Positions 17,375 to 27,585 of a stretch of DNA of 64,000 bases are shown in pieces. The translations under genes and the position numbers were made by a program. The notes under the pieces are model-generated. The model worked only from the letters and a program-made list of their open reading frames with translations, did not search any database and had not been told where the DNA came from. Origin of the DNA: an uncultured Alphaproteobacteria bacterium (GTDB lineage Bacteria; Pseudomonadota; Alphaproteobacteria; HIMB59); assembly GCA_902613845.1 (NCBI GenBank), contig CACMIW010000002.1, forward strand, positions 124,001 through 188,000, in the 5' to 3' direction. Position 1 is the stretch's first letter; each line of letters begins with the position of its first letter.

Positions 17375-18244
17375 CTATTGATTTTTTTCAAAAGGTATAT
17401 TTAAAGATGATGGCGCACTAAGTTTAAGTCTAAGTTTGTTGGATGAAATAAAAACTAATACGATAATCGTTGCCAAATATGGCATCATGTTAAAAAATTG
17501 ACCAGGTAACTTAACACCTATGGCTTGCAAGTTCATTTGCATAATTGCAACGCCTCCAAAGATATAAGCCCCAACTAATAGTCTCCAAGGCCTCCAAGTA
17601 GCAAAAACAACTAAAGCAAGAGCTATCCAACCCCTGCCAGCAGTCATACCCTCTTGCCACATTGGGGCATAACATATTGAAATATAATAACCCGCTAAAG
17701 AACTCATAACACCGCCGAAAATAATAGTTAAATATCTTGTTTTTATAACATTATATCCCAAGGCGTATGCTGAGTTATGATTTTCACCAACAGCTCTGAC
17801 TATGAGGCCAGTTTTTGTTTTTGATAAAAAATAAGCAATAAAAAAAACTAACAAAAAAGATATCACTATGAAATAGTAAGGATTTAATCCATCTATGGGT
17901 GTTCCACCAAATTTTTTACCGAGCATTGCACTTAATCCAATACCAAAAATAGTTAATGCTAATCCAGTCGCTATTTGATTAGTCATAAGGTTTAAAACTA
18001 GAAAAGCAAATATTCCTGATAAAATTACTCCAGATATTATTGATAATAATAAGGAATAAAAATAATTACCAGTTATAACTAAAGTGATAAATCCGGTTAC
18101 CGCTCCTACTAACATTAAACCCTCTAATCCGAGATTGAGGACACCACTTTTTTCAGTAACCAACTCACCAATTCCAGCAAAAACAAGAGGTGTTGTCGAT
18201 ATTAAAACTATATTTAAAATGCCTATGATTAGATCGATACTCAT
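17375..18244 (-). CDS. Nucleoside ABC transporter permease (NupQ-like)
   Basis: 289 residues, largely hydrophobic. ELVTEKSGVLNLGLEGLMLVGA near the N-terminus and VRAVGENHNSAYALGYNV in the coupling region are characteristic of the second permease of BMP-dependent importers (RbsC/NupQ/YufQ group). The start overlaps the upstream permease stop by four bases. Together they form the inner-membrane channel. Confidence 0.88.
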   Translation of the reverse strand: MSIDLIIGILNIVLISTTPLVFAGIGELVTEKSGVLNLGLEGLMLVGAVTGFITLVITGNYFYSLLLSIISGVILSGIFAFLVLNLMTNQIATGLALTIFGIGLSAMLGKKFGGTPIDGLNPYYFIVISFLLVFFIAYFLSKTKTGLIVRAVGENHNSAYALGYNVIKTRYLTIIFGGVMSSLAGYYISICYAPMWQEGMTAGRGWIALALVVFATWRPWRLLVGAYIFGGVAIMQMNLQAIGVKLPGQFFNMMPYLATIIVLVFISSNKLRLKLSAPSSLNIPFEKNQ

Positions 18245-19302
18245 TTAATAAATACCTTATATTTATTTAAAAAATCTGTGCCTAACAAAAAGAATAGAAC
18301 TAAACCCTGGAAAACAAAACCTACTGCAGATGGTATTTTAAGAAATAGTTGTGCATCCTCAGCTCCTAAATACGTTAATGCAATTAGTAAAGAGGATAAG
18401 ATTATACCAAAAGGGTTCAATCTTCCCAAAAATGCAACAATAATTGCAGTAAAGCCATAATTAGGAGAAATATCTCTGTACAATAAACCTATGGGCCCAG
18501 AAACCTCAAATAGACCTGCTAATCCTGCGCATGCTCCACTAATTATAAACGTATAAAAAATTAAATTTTTATATTTAAAACCAGCATATTGAGATGCTTT
18601 TGAACTTAAGCCAGTAACTTTAAGTTTAAATCCGAATAATGTTCTGTTGTAGATAATATAAGTTATCAAAGAAATTATTAATGCAAAATAGACACCAATG
18701 TGAACACGAAGGCCATCAATTAATACAGGGAGTCTTCCAGCATCAGGAAATGGCATCGATTTAGGCAAACCATATCCTGCAGGGTCTTTCCACGGACCAA
18801 CAACAAAATAATCCAGAATAAAAAGAGCCACATAGGTTAACATCAAACTAGTTAAAATTTCATTAGTATTAAATTTTGTTTTAAGAATAGCAGGTATAGT
18901 TGCCCAAAAAGCTCCTCCTAAAGCGCCAAATAGAATCATTGATGGAAGTAAAAAAACACTTGTCGAGTCATTAAATAATAGTCCGATACCACCACCAAAT
19001 ATTGCTCCCATTGTTAATTGCCCCTCAGCTCCTATATTGTAAATATTGTTTTTGAAACAATAAGATAATCCTAAAGCTATAATTGCAAGCGGTGTAGCTT
19101 TTACGAATAATTCCGAAATACCGTAAGAATTTGAGATAGGACTGATAAAAAAAATTTTAAAAGACTCAATCGGACTTAAATCCAAAATTAAAAAAATAAA
19201 GGAGCCAAAAAATAAAGTTAAAGCAACTGCAACTAATGGCGACAAATAAAATATTAAATTTGAGTAATCCTCTCTTAATTGTACTTTAATCAAAAAGACC
19301 AC
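18241..19302 (-). CDS. Nucleoside ABC transporter permease (NupP-like)
   Basis: 353 residues. Segments include LGLSYCFKNNIYNIGAEGQL (the NIGAEGQ signature of this permease), FNTNEILTSLMLTYVA and the coupling region VTGLSSKASQYAGF. The listed start is a GTG at 19300-19302 overlapping the ATPase gene by 17 bases; TTG at 19293 is an alternative. First of the two permeases. Confidence 0.88.
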   Translation of the reverse strand: MVFLIKVQLREDYSNLIFYLSPLVAVALTLFFGSFIFLILDLSPIESFKIFFISPISNSYGISELFVKATPLAIIALGLSYCFKNNIYNIGAEGQLTMGAIFGGGIGLLFNDSTSVFLLPSMILFGALGGAFWATIPAILKTKFNTNEILTSLMLTYVALFILDYFVVGPWKDPAGYGLPKSMPFPDAGRLPVLIDGLRVHIGVYFALIISLITYIIYNRTLFGFKLKVTGLSSKASQYAGFKYKNLIFYTFIISGACAGLAGLFEVSGPIGLLYRDISPNYGFTAIIVAFLGRLNPFGIILSSLLIALTYLGAEDAQLFLKIPSAVGFVFQGLVLFFLLGTDFLNKYKVFIK

Positions 19303-20788
19303 CCATATACTTGCCTAATTTGCTGATATTTATATCCTTTACATTTAAGGGATTTGATAGAGACCCCTCATATAAAACCGATATTTGGTGACATACTTCA
19401 AGTAATTCATCTAAATCGTGTGAGATAATAATAATAGATACTCCCTTTTGTGATAATTCTACTATTGTTTTCTTAATAAATGCTTCAGAGCCTGCATCTA
19501 TACCCCATGTAGGTTGAGATAAAATTAATAGCTCAGGATTTGACATAATTTCTCTTCCAATAATAAATTTTTGAAGATTTCCTCCAGAGAGTTTACCAGC
19601 TTTGACATTATAAGAGGGAGTATCAACATTAAAATTTTTTATTACATCACTTGCATAAGAATTAATCTTTTCAAAGTTTATAAAATCACCTTTCTTAAAT
19701 TCACTTTTATGGTTCATACTTAAAAATATATTCTCAGATAAAGACATCTCAGGTACTGCACTGTGGCCTAATCTTTCTTCTGTAACATATGAAATAGATA
19801 GAGATTTTCTTTGAAATGTAGATAGATTATTAATGTTTAAATCTTTAAAAATAATGTCTCCACTAAATTCATAATCGTTTTCATTAAGTAAAATTTCCAT
19901 TAATTCTTTCTGGCCATTTCCTGCAACTCCAGCTATGCCAAAAATTTGTCCCTTTTTTAAATTTAAATCAATTTTATTTAAATTAATTGTAAATGGATCT
20001 TTAGATTGAGTTGATAAATTTTTAATATTAAAAATATCTTTAGAAAAATTAATGTTGCTTATCTGTTTTGCTTTAGACACTTTGTAACCTAACATTTTAT
20101 ATCCTAAGGTTTCAGGATCTTCATTTTGTGTCGAAATTGTACTTACTACTTTTCCATTCCTCATAATTGTTACATAATCAGACAGATTTATGATTTCTTC
20201 TAATTTATGAGATATAAAAATTACTGTTAATCCGTCTTTAACTAGTTTTTTTATAATTTTAAATAATTTACTAATTTCATCTGGTGTAAGAACAGAAGTT
20301 GGTTCGTCCATAATAAGAATTTTTGGATTATTCAATAATGATCTAACTATTTCTACAGATTGTCTCTGACCAACAGAAAGAGAACTAATAGGAGAATTTA
20401 AATTTAAGTTAAAACCGTACTTATCACAAATTGTCTTAGAATTATCTTTTAATTTAGTTAAAGATATATTTTCATTCATACCCAGAATTAAATTTTCAGC
20501 AACAGTAAGTGACTCAAATAAACTGAAATGTTGAAAAACCATATTTATACCTAAGTTTTTAGCAGTAGATGGAGAATTAATTATTGCTAAATCAGAGTCT
20601 ATTAAAATTTCACCACTGTCAGGTTTTACATGACCATATAAAATTTTTACTAATGTTGACTTTCCAGCGCCATTTTCACCTAAGATAGCATGAATAGATT
20701 GCTCTTTGATATTAAAGGATACATCATCATTTGCTATAACTCCGGGATAAGATTTAAAAATATTTTTAAATTCAACAATGGATTGCAT
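19286..20788 (-). CDS. Nucleoside ABC transporter tandem ATPase (NupO-like)
   Basis: 500 residues with two nucleotide-binding domains. The first has Walker A GENGAGKST (about 37-45), signature LSVGQRQ and Walker B ILIMDEPTS. The second has a degenerate Walker A (GVAGNGQKE), signature LSGGNLQK and LLILSQPTWGID, the asymmetry usual in sugar/nucleoside importers of this class. First gene of the importer operon, with 58 bases separating it from the DNA glycosylase gene upstream. Confidence 0.9.
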   Translation of the reverse strand: MQSIVEFKNIFKSYPGVIANDDVSFNIKEQSIHAILGENGAGKSTLVKILYGHVKPDSGEILIDSDLAIINSPSTAKNLGINMVFQHFSLFESLTVAENLILGMNENISLTKLKDNSKTICDKYGFNLNLNSPISSLSVGQRQSVEIVRSLLNNPKILIMDEPTSVLTPDEISKLFKIIKKLVKDGLTVIFISHKLEEIINLSDYVTIMRNGKVVSTISTQNEDPETLGYKMLGYKVSKAKQISNINFSKDIFNIKNLSTQSKDPFTINLNKIDLNLKKGQIFGIAGVAGNGQKELMEILLNENDYEFSGDIIFKDLNINNLSTFQRKSLSISYVTEERLGHSAVPEMSLSENIFLSMNHKSEFKKGDFINFEKINSYASDVIKNFNVDTPSYNVKAGKLSGGNLQKFIIGREIMSNPELLILSQPTWGIDAGSEAFIKKTIVELSQKGVSIIIISHDLDELLEVCHQISVLYEGSLSNPLNVKDINISKLGKYMGGLFD

Positions 20789-20846
20789 AAATATTTATAG
20801 ATTCCTTTTTTAAAGATTAAATTGTTTTTTTTAATTTAGGATAAAA

Positions 20847-21434
20847 TTATAAATATAAGGGTTCAGAGTCGTAAGATGACCAAAGATACCATGTTACAAT
20901 AGTTGAATAATTTCGCCATTTGTTAGAATGAAAAGATAATTTAGTTAAATTTTGATCTCTATAATATTTCTTATAGGCATTAATAAAACCAAGGTCTCCT
21001 AATGGCATTATGTTAGGCAAACCTAAATAAAATATTGAAAACATTTCAGCAGTCCATTTACCAATACCAAAAATTTGAGTTAAGTTATTGTTAACTTTTT
21101 CAAAATTACTATTGCTTAACTTTATATCAGTTACTAAGTTATAATTATTTAGAAGTGAATTTAAACACTTTTTCTTATTCTTACTTAAAGGTAATTTTTT
21201 TATTTTACTTTTATTTATTTTAAAATTTTTAAAATTTATAGGACCAATTATAATCTTAGAATTTTTATAAATAGACATAGCAGCGGAAACAGATATTTGC
21301 TGTGAACAGATAGATTTAAATAAAACGTCAAATTTATTTTTATTTGTTTTTAATTGATGATTTGGATTATAGTAATGTTTAAAAACAGGGTCATTCTTTA
21401 ATAAATAAGTACAACCTTTTTTCCAATAATTCAT
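20847..21434 (-). CDS. DNA-3-methyladenine glycosylase II-like (HhH-GPD)
   Basis: 195 residues. FDVLFKSICSQQISVSAA is the usual N-terminal helix of AlkA-type enzymes. The helix-hairpin-helix is LTQIFGIGKWTAEMFSIF (about 122-139) and the catalytic Asp lies in PLGDLGF. It would remove alkylated bases in base-excision repair. It lacks the extra N-terminal domain of E. coli AlkA. Last gene of the minus-strand ntrY operon; its start overlaps the previous stop by four bases. Confidence 0.8.
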   Translation of the reverse strand: MNYWKKGCTYLLKNDPVFKHYYNPNHQLKTNKNKFDVLFKSICSQQISVSAAMSIYKNSKIIIGPINFKNFKINKSKIKKLPLSKNKKKCLNSLLNNYNLVTDIKLSNSNFEKVNNNLTQIFGIGKWTAEMFSIFYLGLPNIMPLGDLGFINAYKKYYRDQNLTKLSFHSNKWRNYSTIVTWYLWSSYDSEPLYL

Positions 21435-22300
21435 CGATCATTAAATGACTTAACTAAACTCGAAGTATCATATTTTTTATAAATTGTATTTTGTAAACTT
21501 TTATACTTTTTAAAGACACTTTTTGTAAGATTTAAATTTAAATTAGATTTTTTAGCTTGTTGTAAAACATATTTTAAATCTTTGGTCATTAATTCTGTAG
21601 AAAAACCAAAATTAAATTTATTTTTGGTAAGTGTTGGATACCTGTTGGTAAATTGCCAAGAATTAGCTGCACCGTTTTTTATAGCATTAAAAATTTTTTT
21701 TTGATCAAGATTATTTTTTTTACTAAAAAGATAAGCCTCTGATATAGAGTATAAAATACCACAAATTAAAATTTGATTAGTAAATTTAGTCAATTGGCCT
21801 GAGCCTAATTTACCCATATGCGTTATACTTTTGGAGTATGAGGAAATTATTCTTTTTGATTTATTAAAGTTTGGTTCAGTTCCACCAACCATTACTGATA
21901 AAGAACCTTTTTTAGCACCCTCTTCCCCACCTGTAATAGGAGCATCTAAAAATTTTACTTTTCTTTGTTTAAATAACCTAGAAAGTAAATCTATTTGCCT
22001 TAATGATATAGTTGAGTGATCAATAATAATTGAATTTTTTTGAAAATTTGAGGTTTTTACAAAGTTATTAAAAAAAGAATTAACTGCATGGTCATCTTTT
22101 AAGCAAGAAATAATAAAGTCAAATTTAATATCATTTTTAAAATTATAACTTTCTGCAATAAATTTTTTTTTCCATATATGTTCAACTGATTTAGTTCTAT
22201 TATACACAAAAAGTTTAAAATTTTTATTTTTAGACAAATATCCAGCCATATGGAATCCCATTTTCCCAAGACCAACAAATAGAATCTTATAAGTTGGCAT
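21431..22300 (-). CDS. 3-hydroxyisobutyrate dehydrogenase-family oxidoreductase
   Basis: 289 residues. Rossmann motif FVGLGKMGFHMAGYL at the N-terminus, the substrate-binding signature DAPITGGEEGAKKGSLSVM, and a catalytic Lys region LGSGQLTKFTNQ. The family oxidises beta-hydroxyacids such as 3-hydroxyisobutyrate or tartronate semialdehyde with NAD(P). The substrate cannot be chosen from sequence alone. It overlaps the monophosphatase gene by 14 bases. Confidence 0.8.
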   Translation of the reverse strand: MPTYKILFVGLGKMGFHMAGYLSKNKNFKLFVYNRTKSVEHIWKKKFIAESYNFKNDIKFDFIISCLKDDHAVNSFFNNFVKTSNFQKNSIIIDHSTISLRQIDLLSRLFKQRKVKFLDAPITGGEEGAKKGSLSVMVGGTEPNFNKSKRIISSYSKSITHMGKLGSGQLTKFTNQILICGILYSISEAYLFSKKNNLDQKKIFNAIKNGAANSWQFTNRYPTLTKNKFNFGFSTELMTKDLKYVLQQAKKSNLNLNLTKSVFKKYKSLQNTIYKKYDTSSLVKSFNDR

Positions 22301-23003
22301 AAAAAATTATTTTTTTTTCTAATTTTGAATAATCAAATTCCATATTTGGAAGATTTGTTTCAAAATTTAATAGCTTTAAAAAACTCATAGCTGGAAATAA
22401 ATCCCAAATTTTTGATCCGTAGACAGTTAAAAAAGATCTTTCACCCTCTATAGCTTCAATTACATCATAGCCAATTGATCTAGATCTTATTTTTTCTGTG
22501 TAAGAAGTAATAATATCTTTAAAATAAATTTTGGCATGTTCACCTAAAAATCCAATTTGATTGCTATAATTTTGCGGCTTTATTTCTTTATGATTTTTAA
22601 ATATTGAATTGTTATGAGTATGATAAAAAATATCACCAATAGGATCATATATTATAGCAAATTCACATTTAGTAGATTTTATAAATGATAACATTATTGC
22701 AACTTTATTAATACCATTGATAAAATTTCTTGTTCCATCAATTGGATCTACAGTCAAATATTCATTTTTTTTTATTAATTCAGAATTACCCTCTTCAGAT
22801 ATAATATTAGAAAATCCAATATTTTTAAAATATTCAATTAGTTCATTCTCTATAATTACATCATAACTTGTAACTTTAGAATTATCCTCTTTAGTTGAAA
22901 CTTCATTATCACTTAGTTTTCCAATATTTGGGATAATAATGTCTGTAGCAATTTTCTTTAAGAAGACATGAGTGTCTAAAAAAAAATTATTATCAATCAT
23001 CAT
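22287..23003 (-). CDS. Inositol monophosphatase-family phosphatase
   Basis: 238 residues. Metal-binding motifs IISEEG, DPIDGTRNFINGI and KIWDLFPAMSFL are in the standard order of this Mg-dependent, Li-sensitive family. Members act on inositol phosphate, 3'-phosphoadenosine nucleotides (CysQ) or histidinol phosphate. The position next to trkA and an oxidoreductase does not decide between them. The start overlaps the trkA stop by 11 bases. Confidence 0.8.
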   Translation of the reverse strand: MMIDNNFFLDTHVFLKKIATDIIIPNIGKLSDNEVSTKEDNSKVTSYDVIIENELIEYFKNIGFSNIISEEGNSELIKKNEYLTVDPIDGTRNFINGINKVAIMLSFIKSTKCEFAIIYDPIGDIFYHTHNNSIFKNHKEIKPQNYSNQIGFLGEHAKIYFKDIITSYTEKIRSRSIGYDVIEAIEGERSFLTVYGSKIWDLFPAMSFLKLLNFETNLPNMEFDYSKLEKKIIFYANL

Positions 23004-24321
23004 TTATTATTTTTTCTAAAATATTAGAGTCTTTTCGAGATACACATAAGATTAATATATCGTTATTCAAAGGAATATGATCTTCATTTTTTAACTCTAA
23101 TGTTTCATTTGTTAGGGTGCATATGTGATTTATTACTTCAGTTTTTTTTATATTTTCATATATCTCATTTTTATATTTTATTTCATAAATTATGTACTCG
23201 TCTTTAAAAATAGAATGATAAGATAAAAGAGAGCCTTTAGAAATTTTTTCAATTATTCTAGATGTTGTTAACTCTCTTGGATTAATTATAACATCTATTC
23301 CTAAATCATTTGCAAAAGATGAGTACGACTCATTATTAATAACTGATATAACTGATTTAGATCCTCTTTTTTTTGCAATTATTGACAATATTGTATTAAT
23401 TTGATCGTTATCAGTAACGGTAATTACTAAATCAGAATTATTCAGTTTAATTTCTTCGTACAAAGTTTGATCGAGAGCATCGCCATGAAAAATTGTTGTA
23501 TTTTTAAGTAAACCAGCTAAAAAATTACACCTTTCTTTATCTAGTTCTAAAATTTTCAAGTTAATTTCTTGATCATCTTGTTCGATTAAAGTTGATAAAT
23601 TTTGACCAATATTCCCCCCACCAACAATAAGAACATCTAATACATAGTCTTTAAAACCAAAGAACTTTATAAGTTTATTTAAATATTTTTTCTTTATTAA
23701 TAAATAAAGTTGATCTGAAATTGATATATTTTTAAAATCAAAATTTATTTTATCTTCTTTACTATGACCTAAATAACAAAGGTTATTAGTTTTGAAGAAA
23801 TTTTTAATTTCTTCGAAAGTATGATTTTTAAATAAATTAGATGATTGCATTCCAATTAATAAATAATCTTGGGTTATTAAAGACTCGCTAAAAAAAGCAC
23901 CAGGCAAATGGATTTTTTCAAATATATTATTTGATACCTCCCATTCGGGAGAAATAATATGATCAAGAAAGCTGTTTGACTCAATCAATAATGATTTATT
24001 TTCATCTAGAATTAAGTTTTGATTTCTGACCCTTGCTATTGATTTATCAACTTTTAAAAATTCTTTTGCAAATTTACTTGTTATAATATTTTTTTCATCA
24101 CTTCGTGTGACAGCTATAAAACAATCAATTTTGGAGTCAAAATTTTTATAAAATGAAGGATTTAGAGGATCATCATAGATTGTTTTTATATCAAATCTTT
24201 CAGAGAGATTTTTTAATTCATTGGCATCATCATCTAAGAGAAAAACATTTTTTCCTTGTTCAGATAATTTTTTTGCAAGATTTGCGCCAACTATTCCTGA
24301 ACCAAGTATAAGAATATTCAT
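22993..24321 (-). CDS. trkA: Trk potassium-uptake regulatory NAD-binding protein
   Basis: 442 residues: two RCK units in tandem, the first starting ILGSGIVGANLAKKL and the second VLIVGGGNIGQNLSTL, each followed by a C-terminal RCK-C half. It gates the TrkH/TrkG potassium channel in response to NAD(H) or nucleotides. No trkH lies in the window. Its position directly after ntrX is typical of alphaproteobacteria. Start and ntrX stop share one base. Confidence 0.9.
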   Translation of the reverse strand: MNILILGSGIVGANLAKKLSEQGKNVFLLDDDANELKNLSERFDIKTIYDDPLNPSFYKNFDSKIDCFIAVTRSDEKNIITSKFAKEFLKVDKSIARVRNQNLILDENKSLLIESNSFLDHIISPEWEVSNNIFEKIHLPGAFFSESLITQDYLLIGMQSSNLFKNHTFEEIKNFFKTNNLCYLGHSKEDKINFDFKNISISDQLYLLIKKKYLNKLIKFFGFKDYVLDVLIVGGGNIGQNLSTLIEQDDQEINLKILELDKERCNFLAGLLKNTTIFHGDALDQTLYEEIKLNNSDLVITVTDNDQINTILSIIAKKRGSKSVISVINNESYSSFANDLGIDVIINPRELTTSRIIEKISKGSLLSYHSIFKDEYIIYEIKYKNEIYENIKKTEVINHICTLTNETLELKNEDHIPLNNDILILCVSRKDSNILEKIINDD

Positions 24322-25568
24322 TAATCTATTTTAATTTTTAGTGATTTGACTTTGCGATACAATGATACTCTATCTAGTTTAAGCATTTTAGCAGTCAAGG
24401 TCATATTAAAATTATTTATTTTTAATTTTTGAAGTAAATAATCTTTTTCAAATTTATCCTTTGCCTCTCTAAAATTTAAATCATAAAGATCAGTACTTTC
24501 TATAGAGTTATTCATCAAATTCTCAATTAAATTTTTTGATACAAATAAACTATTTTCTGTTAATAAACCTGTTACATTTTCAGAAAGATTCATTATTTCA
24601 AATATGTTTCCAGGCCAAGTATGATTTAATAATAATTTCTGCACATCATCATCAATTTTAATTCTATTATCAAATTTCTTTTGTGCAAAAATATTTAAAT
24701 AATGTTCAAAAAGAGGGAAAATTTCATCTTTTCTTGCAGTCAATGGATTTAATATAATTTTGTGATCTATATTGTTAACAAATGGATCTTTCATATCTAT
24801 TTTTTTACTATCAAATACGATAGATGCATTTATTTTTTTACTTTTTACTAAATTTAAATAATTTAATAGTTCAATTTGATTAAAATTTTCATAATCATTT
24901 AAATAAATAGTAAAATAATTATGTAATGAACTTAATTTTAATAGGTCAGACTCATTCATTAAATTTTCATTTAAGTTAATAAAGGTATCAGGATTATTTG
25001 ATGATAAATTCATATGAATAGTATTTGCAAGAAAGTTTTTTCCTATCCCATTAGGCCCAATTATTAAAATAGATGAATTATTTTTTATCTTAGAAAGTGT
25101 TTTAAAAACATTATTAATATAGTTACCATAACCAATAGTGTCTATTTTAGAATGAAATGAAATTTTATTTCTGTAATTATTAATTGTAACACGATGTTTT
25201 AATTCGAGTAGATTTTTTTGTATTATATGAATAAGTTTTTTAGTTTCAAATGGCTTTTCAATAAAGTCGTTTGCGCCAGCTTTAACAGACTCGATTGCAT
25301 TATCTATATTTGCATGTCCACTAAAAGAAACAATAACTAAATTTTCATATTTATTTTTTAAATATTCAATTATATCTATCCCTTGTTTTGTGCTATTTTT
25401 TAACCATAAATCAACTAATACTACGTCATAATCAAAGTTTCTTTGTTCAAGATCAGCAAATTCTTTATATGAATTAGCATAAGTAACTTCATAACCTTGT
25501 TTAGAGAGTATAAGTGAAATTTGTTTGCAAATTTCTAGTTCATCATCAATTACTAATATTTTAGTCAT
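24321..25568 (-). CDS. ntrX: NtrX-type response regulator without GAFTGA loop
   Basis: 415 residues. Receiver domain with phosphate-accepting Asp 53 (VLVDLW), SFSGHA and Lys 105 (IEKPF). The AAA+ domain keeps Walker A GPNGIGKN (171-178) but the ELFGHEKGAFTGA stretch is absent and the LDEI Walker B is replaced by IYLNDYENF. A Fis-type helix-turn-helix (NMTLTAKMLKLDRVSLYRKV) ends the protein. It should bind DNA under NtrY control but is not expected to remodel sigma-54 polymerase. Co-transcribed with ntrY, overlapping it by 8 bases. Confidence 0.88.
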   Translation of the reverse strand: MTKILVIDDELEICKQISLILSKQGYEVTYANSYKEFADLEQRNFDYDVVLVDLWLKNSTKQGIDIIEYLKNKYENLVIVSFSGHANIDNAIESVKAGANDFIEKPFETKKLIHIIQKNLLELKHRVTINNYRNKISFHSKIDTIGYGNYINNVFKTLSKIKNNSSILIIGPNGIGKNFLANTIHMNLSSNNPDTFINLNENLMNESDLLKLSSLHNYFTIYLNDYENFNQIELLNYLNLVKSKKINASIVFDSKKIDMKDPFVNNIDHKIILNPLTARKDEIFPLFEHYLNIFAQKKFDNRIKIDDDVQKLLLNHTWPGNIFEIMNLSENVTGLLTENSLFVSKNLIENLMNNSIESTDLYDLNFREAKDKFEKDYLLQKLKINNFNMTLTAKMLKLDRVSLYRKVKSLKIKID

Positions 25569-27585
25569 AAAAAATTATTTCAATTTTAAAACCTGAATAA
25601 CTGTTGGTTGTTATATTCATCTTATGTGAGTTGTCAGTAATTATTTTATTTATTAAAGATAATCCTAATCCAGATGAATTTTTTGTTGAAAAATATGGTT
25701 TAATAAGATCGTCAATATCACCGTCGTATCCAGGACCATTATCAAAAAAAGTTAAAATTAACATTTTGTCTGTTTTTTTTAAAGTTATATCAATTGCGGG
25801 ATTGTTAGTTGTTTCTAAAGCTTCAATTGAATTTTTAAAAAGATTGTTAAAAATTATATCCAAATATGAATGATCAAAATTAACAAATAAGTTATCTTCA
25901 ATATTATAATTTATATCAATTTTATCATAATTTCTTTTATACTCCTCTATATAAACTAAACATATTTCTGATAAATTAAGTTTAGTAATATTTGCTTTTG
26001 GTAATCTTGCATAAGTAGAAAATTCATTTACAAGATTTTGGATTAAAAAAATTTGTCTCTTAATAGATTTAATTGAATTTATTAATTCTTCATCTTTAAG
26101 TTGGCTTTCAATAAATTCTGTTGATAGTAACATAGGTGTAAGTGGGTTCTTTATCTCATGTGAAATTTTTCTAGCAAGATCTGCGATAGCATTATTTTTT
26201 TCAGCAAATATTAGATCAGTGTAATCATTAAAAATTATTATTTGATCAAATAAAGAATTATTATCAATAAAAATAGATTTAACAAAAAAATACTTTTGAA
26301 TATTTTTCAATTTAACCTCTAAATTTATTTCGTATGATTTTTTATAAAAATTTTGAGTGTGATTAAAATGGTTTGAAAGTAATTCAGTAAAGTTTTCAAA
26401 TGATGTATTTTTTTCACTACTAAATATATTTGATGCAGAATTTTCAAAAATCATTGATTTATTATTTAAAACGAAAATACCATACGGTGAATTTTCTATA
26501 ATATTGTTTATAAAACTTAATTGATCATTAATAGTTGCATTAACATCCTGTAGATTATTTTTTTGATTAATTATAGTTTTACTCATTTCATGAAAAGAGT
26601 TTGTTAATACAGAAATATCGTCTTTATCATTTAATTTTTCAAATTCTTTTTGCTTATATTTTCCTTTCCTTAGATCTATAATTGAGTTATTTAAATCTCT
26701 TATTGGTTTAGCCAATCTAAAACTAAAATTTGTTCCTATTATGATGAATATAAAAATTAAACTCGTAGAAAGAATTATATAGATAGTAAAAAAAGTTATT
26801 TGAATATTTCTTTTATTATTATCAATTGAATTAATAGCTTCATACGATTGTATAATATTCTGATAATAATTCAATGTTTCTAAATCAATATTCTTTAGTA
26901 AAAGTAAATAATTTGAGTTATTTAAATTTACTTTGGAAAAAAGCTGATCATTTGAAAAAAAAATAGTGATATCATTTTCACTTTTAGAACTTGCATCCTT
27001 TAAATTTTGGTCTGATAAAAATATTTTTTCGTCTGAAATATGTTCTATAAATTGATTACCGTTATTATAATTGTAAACGGTTGTAATATTAAATCTTTGT
27101 ATAATATCTCTATCTATTAACCTTTCAGCGAGAACATAATTTCTTATAAACTTTGAGTCTGTTATAAGATCTCTTTCAGTTTGATTAATGTATTTCTGTG
27201 CCAATTGATAAGAGTTATTTACTGTAGATTTAAATGCAGGACCTAACCAAGTGCTTACTTCAATATTAAAAAAAATAGCAGATGCTAGCAGTATTATCCC
27301 ACTTGGAATAATTGAAAAAAGACCAAAAAAAAGAAAAAATTTATTGAAAAGTCTTAGACCTACTACCTCTCGATTTTTATATTTTAAGTAATTAATGAGA
27401 AAAATTGATAAGTATAAAAGAAGTATCAATAGAAATACAAAATCAGCAATTAAAATATATTGAATAAGCTCAGCATTACGAACAATCTCATTTGATGAAA
27501 TAAGTGAATATACAGTTAAAGAAAAAAGGGTTATAAAAATAGAAATCAATATAAATGCAGAAAATTTATTGAAATAGTTTGACAT
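25561..27585 (-). CDS. ntrY: NtrY-type sensor histidine kinase
   Basis: 674 residues. Membrane segments lie at about 10-30, 42-66, 82-107 and 262-285, with an extracytoplasmic region between the last two. Then a HAMP region (about 285-340), a PAS domain (INNIIENSPYGIFVL), the HisKA box DLARKISHEIKNPLTP with His 476, and the ATPase domain (NLFKNSIEAL, DNGPGYDGD, SGLGLSL). NtrY senses redox or nitrogen-related signals in alphaproteobacteria. First gene of the ntrYX-trkA operon; its start codon lies inside the first codons of the divergent ispDF. Confidence 0.92.
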   Translation of the reverse strand: MSNYFNKFSAFILISIFITLFSLTVYSLISSNEIVRNAELIQYILIADFVFLLILLLYLSIFLINYLKYKNREVVGLRLFNKFFLFFGLFSIIPSGIILLASAIFFNIEVSTWLGPAFKSTVNNSYQLAQKYINQTERDLITDSKFIRNYVLAERLIDRDIIQRFNITTVYNYNNGNQFIEHISDEKIFLSDQNLKDASSKSENDITIFFSNDQLFSKVNLNNSNYLLLLKNIDLETLNYYQNIIQSYEAINSIDNNKRNIQITFFTIYIILSTSLIFIFIIIGTNFSFRLAKPIRDLNNSIIDLRKGKYKQKEFEKLNDKDDISVLTNSFHEMSKTIINQKNNLQDVNATINDQLSFINNIIENSPYGIFVLNNKSMIFENSASNIFSSEKNTSFENFTELLSNHFNHTQNFYKKSYEINLEVKLKNIQKYFFVKSIFIDNNSLFDQIIIFNDYTDLIFAEKNNAIADLARKISHEIKNPLTPMLLSTEFIESQLKDEELINSIKSIKRQIFLIQNLVNEFSTYARLPKANITKLNLSEICLVYIEEYKRNYDKIDINYNIEDNLFVNFDHSYLDIIFNNLFKNSIEALETTNNPAIDITLKKTDKMLILTFFDNGPGYDGDIDDLIKPYFSTKNSSGLGLSLINKIITDNSHKMNITTNSYSGFKIEIIFYD

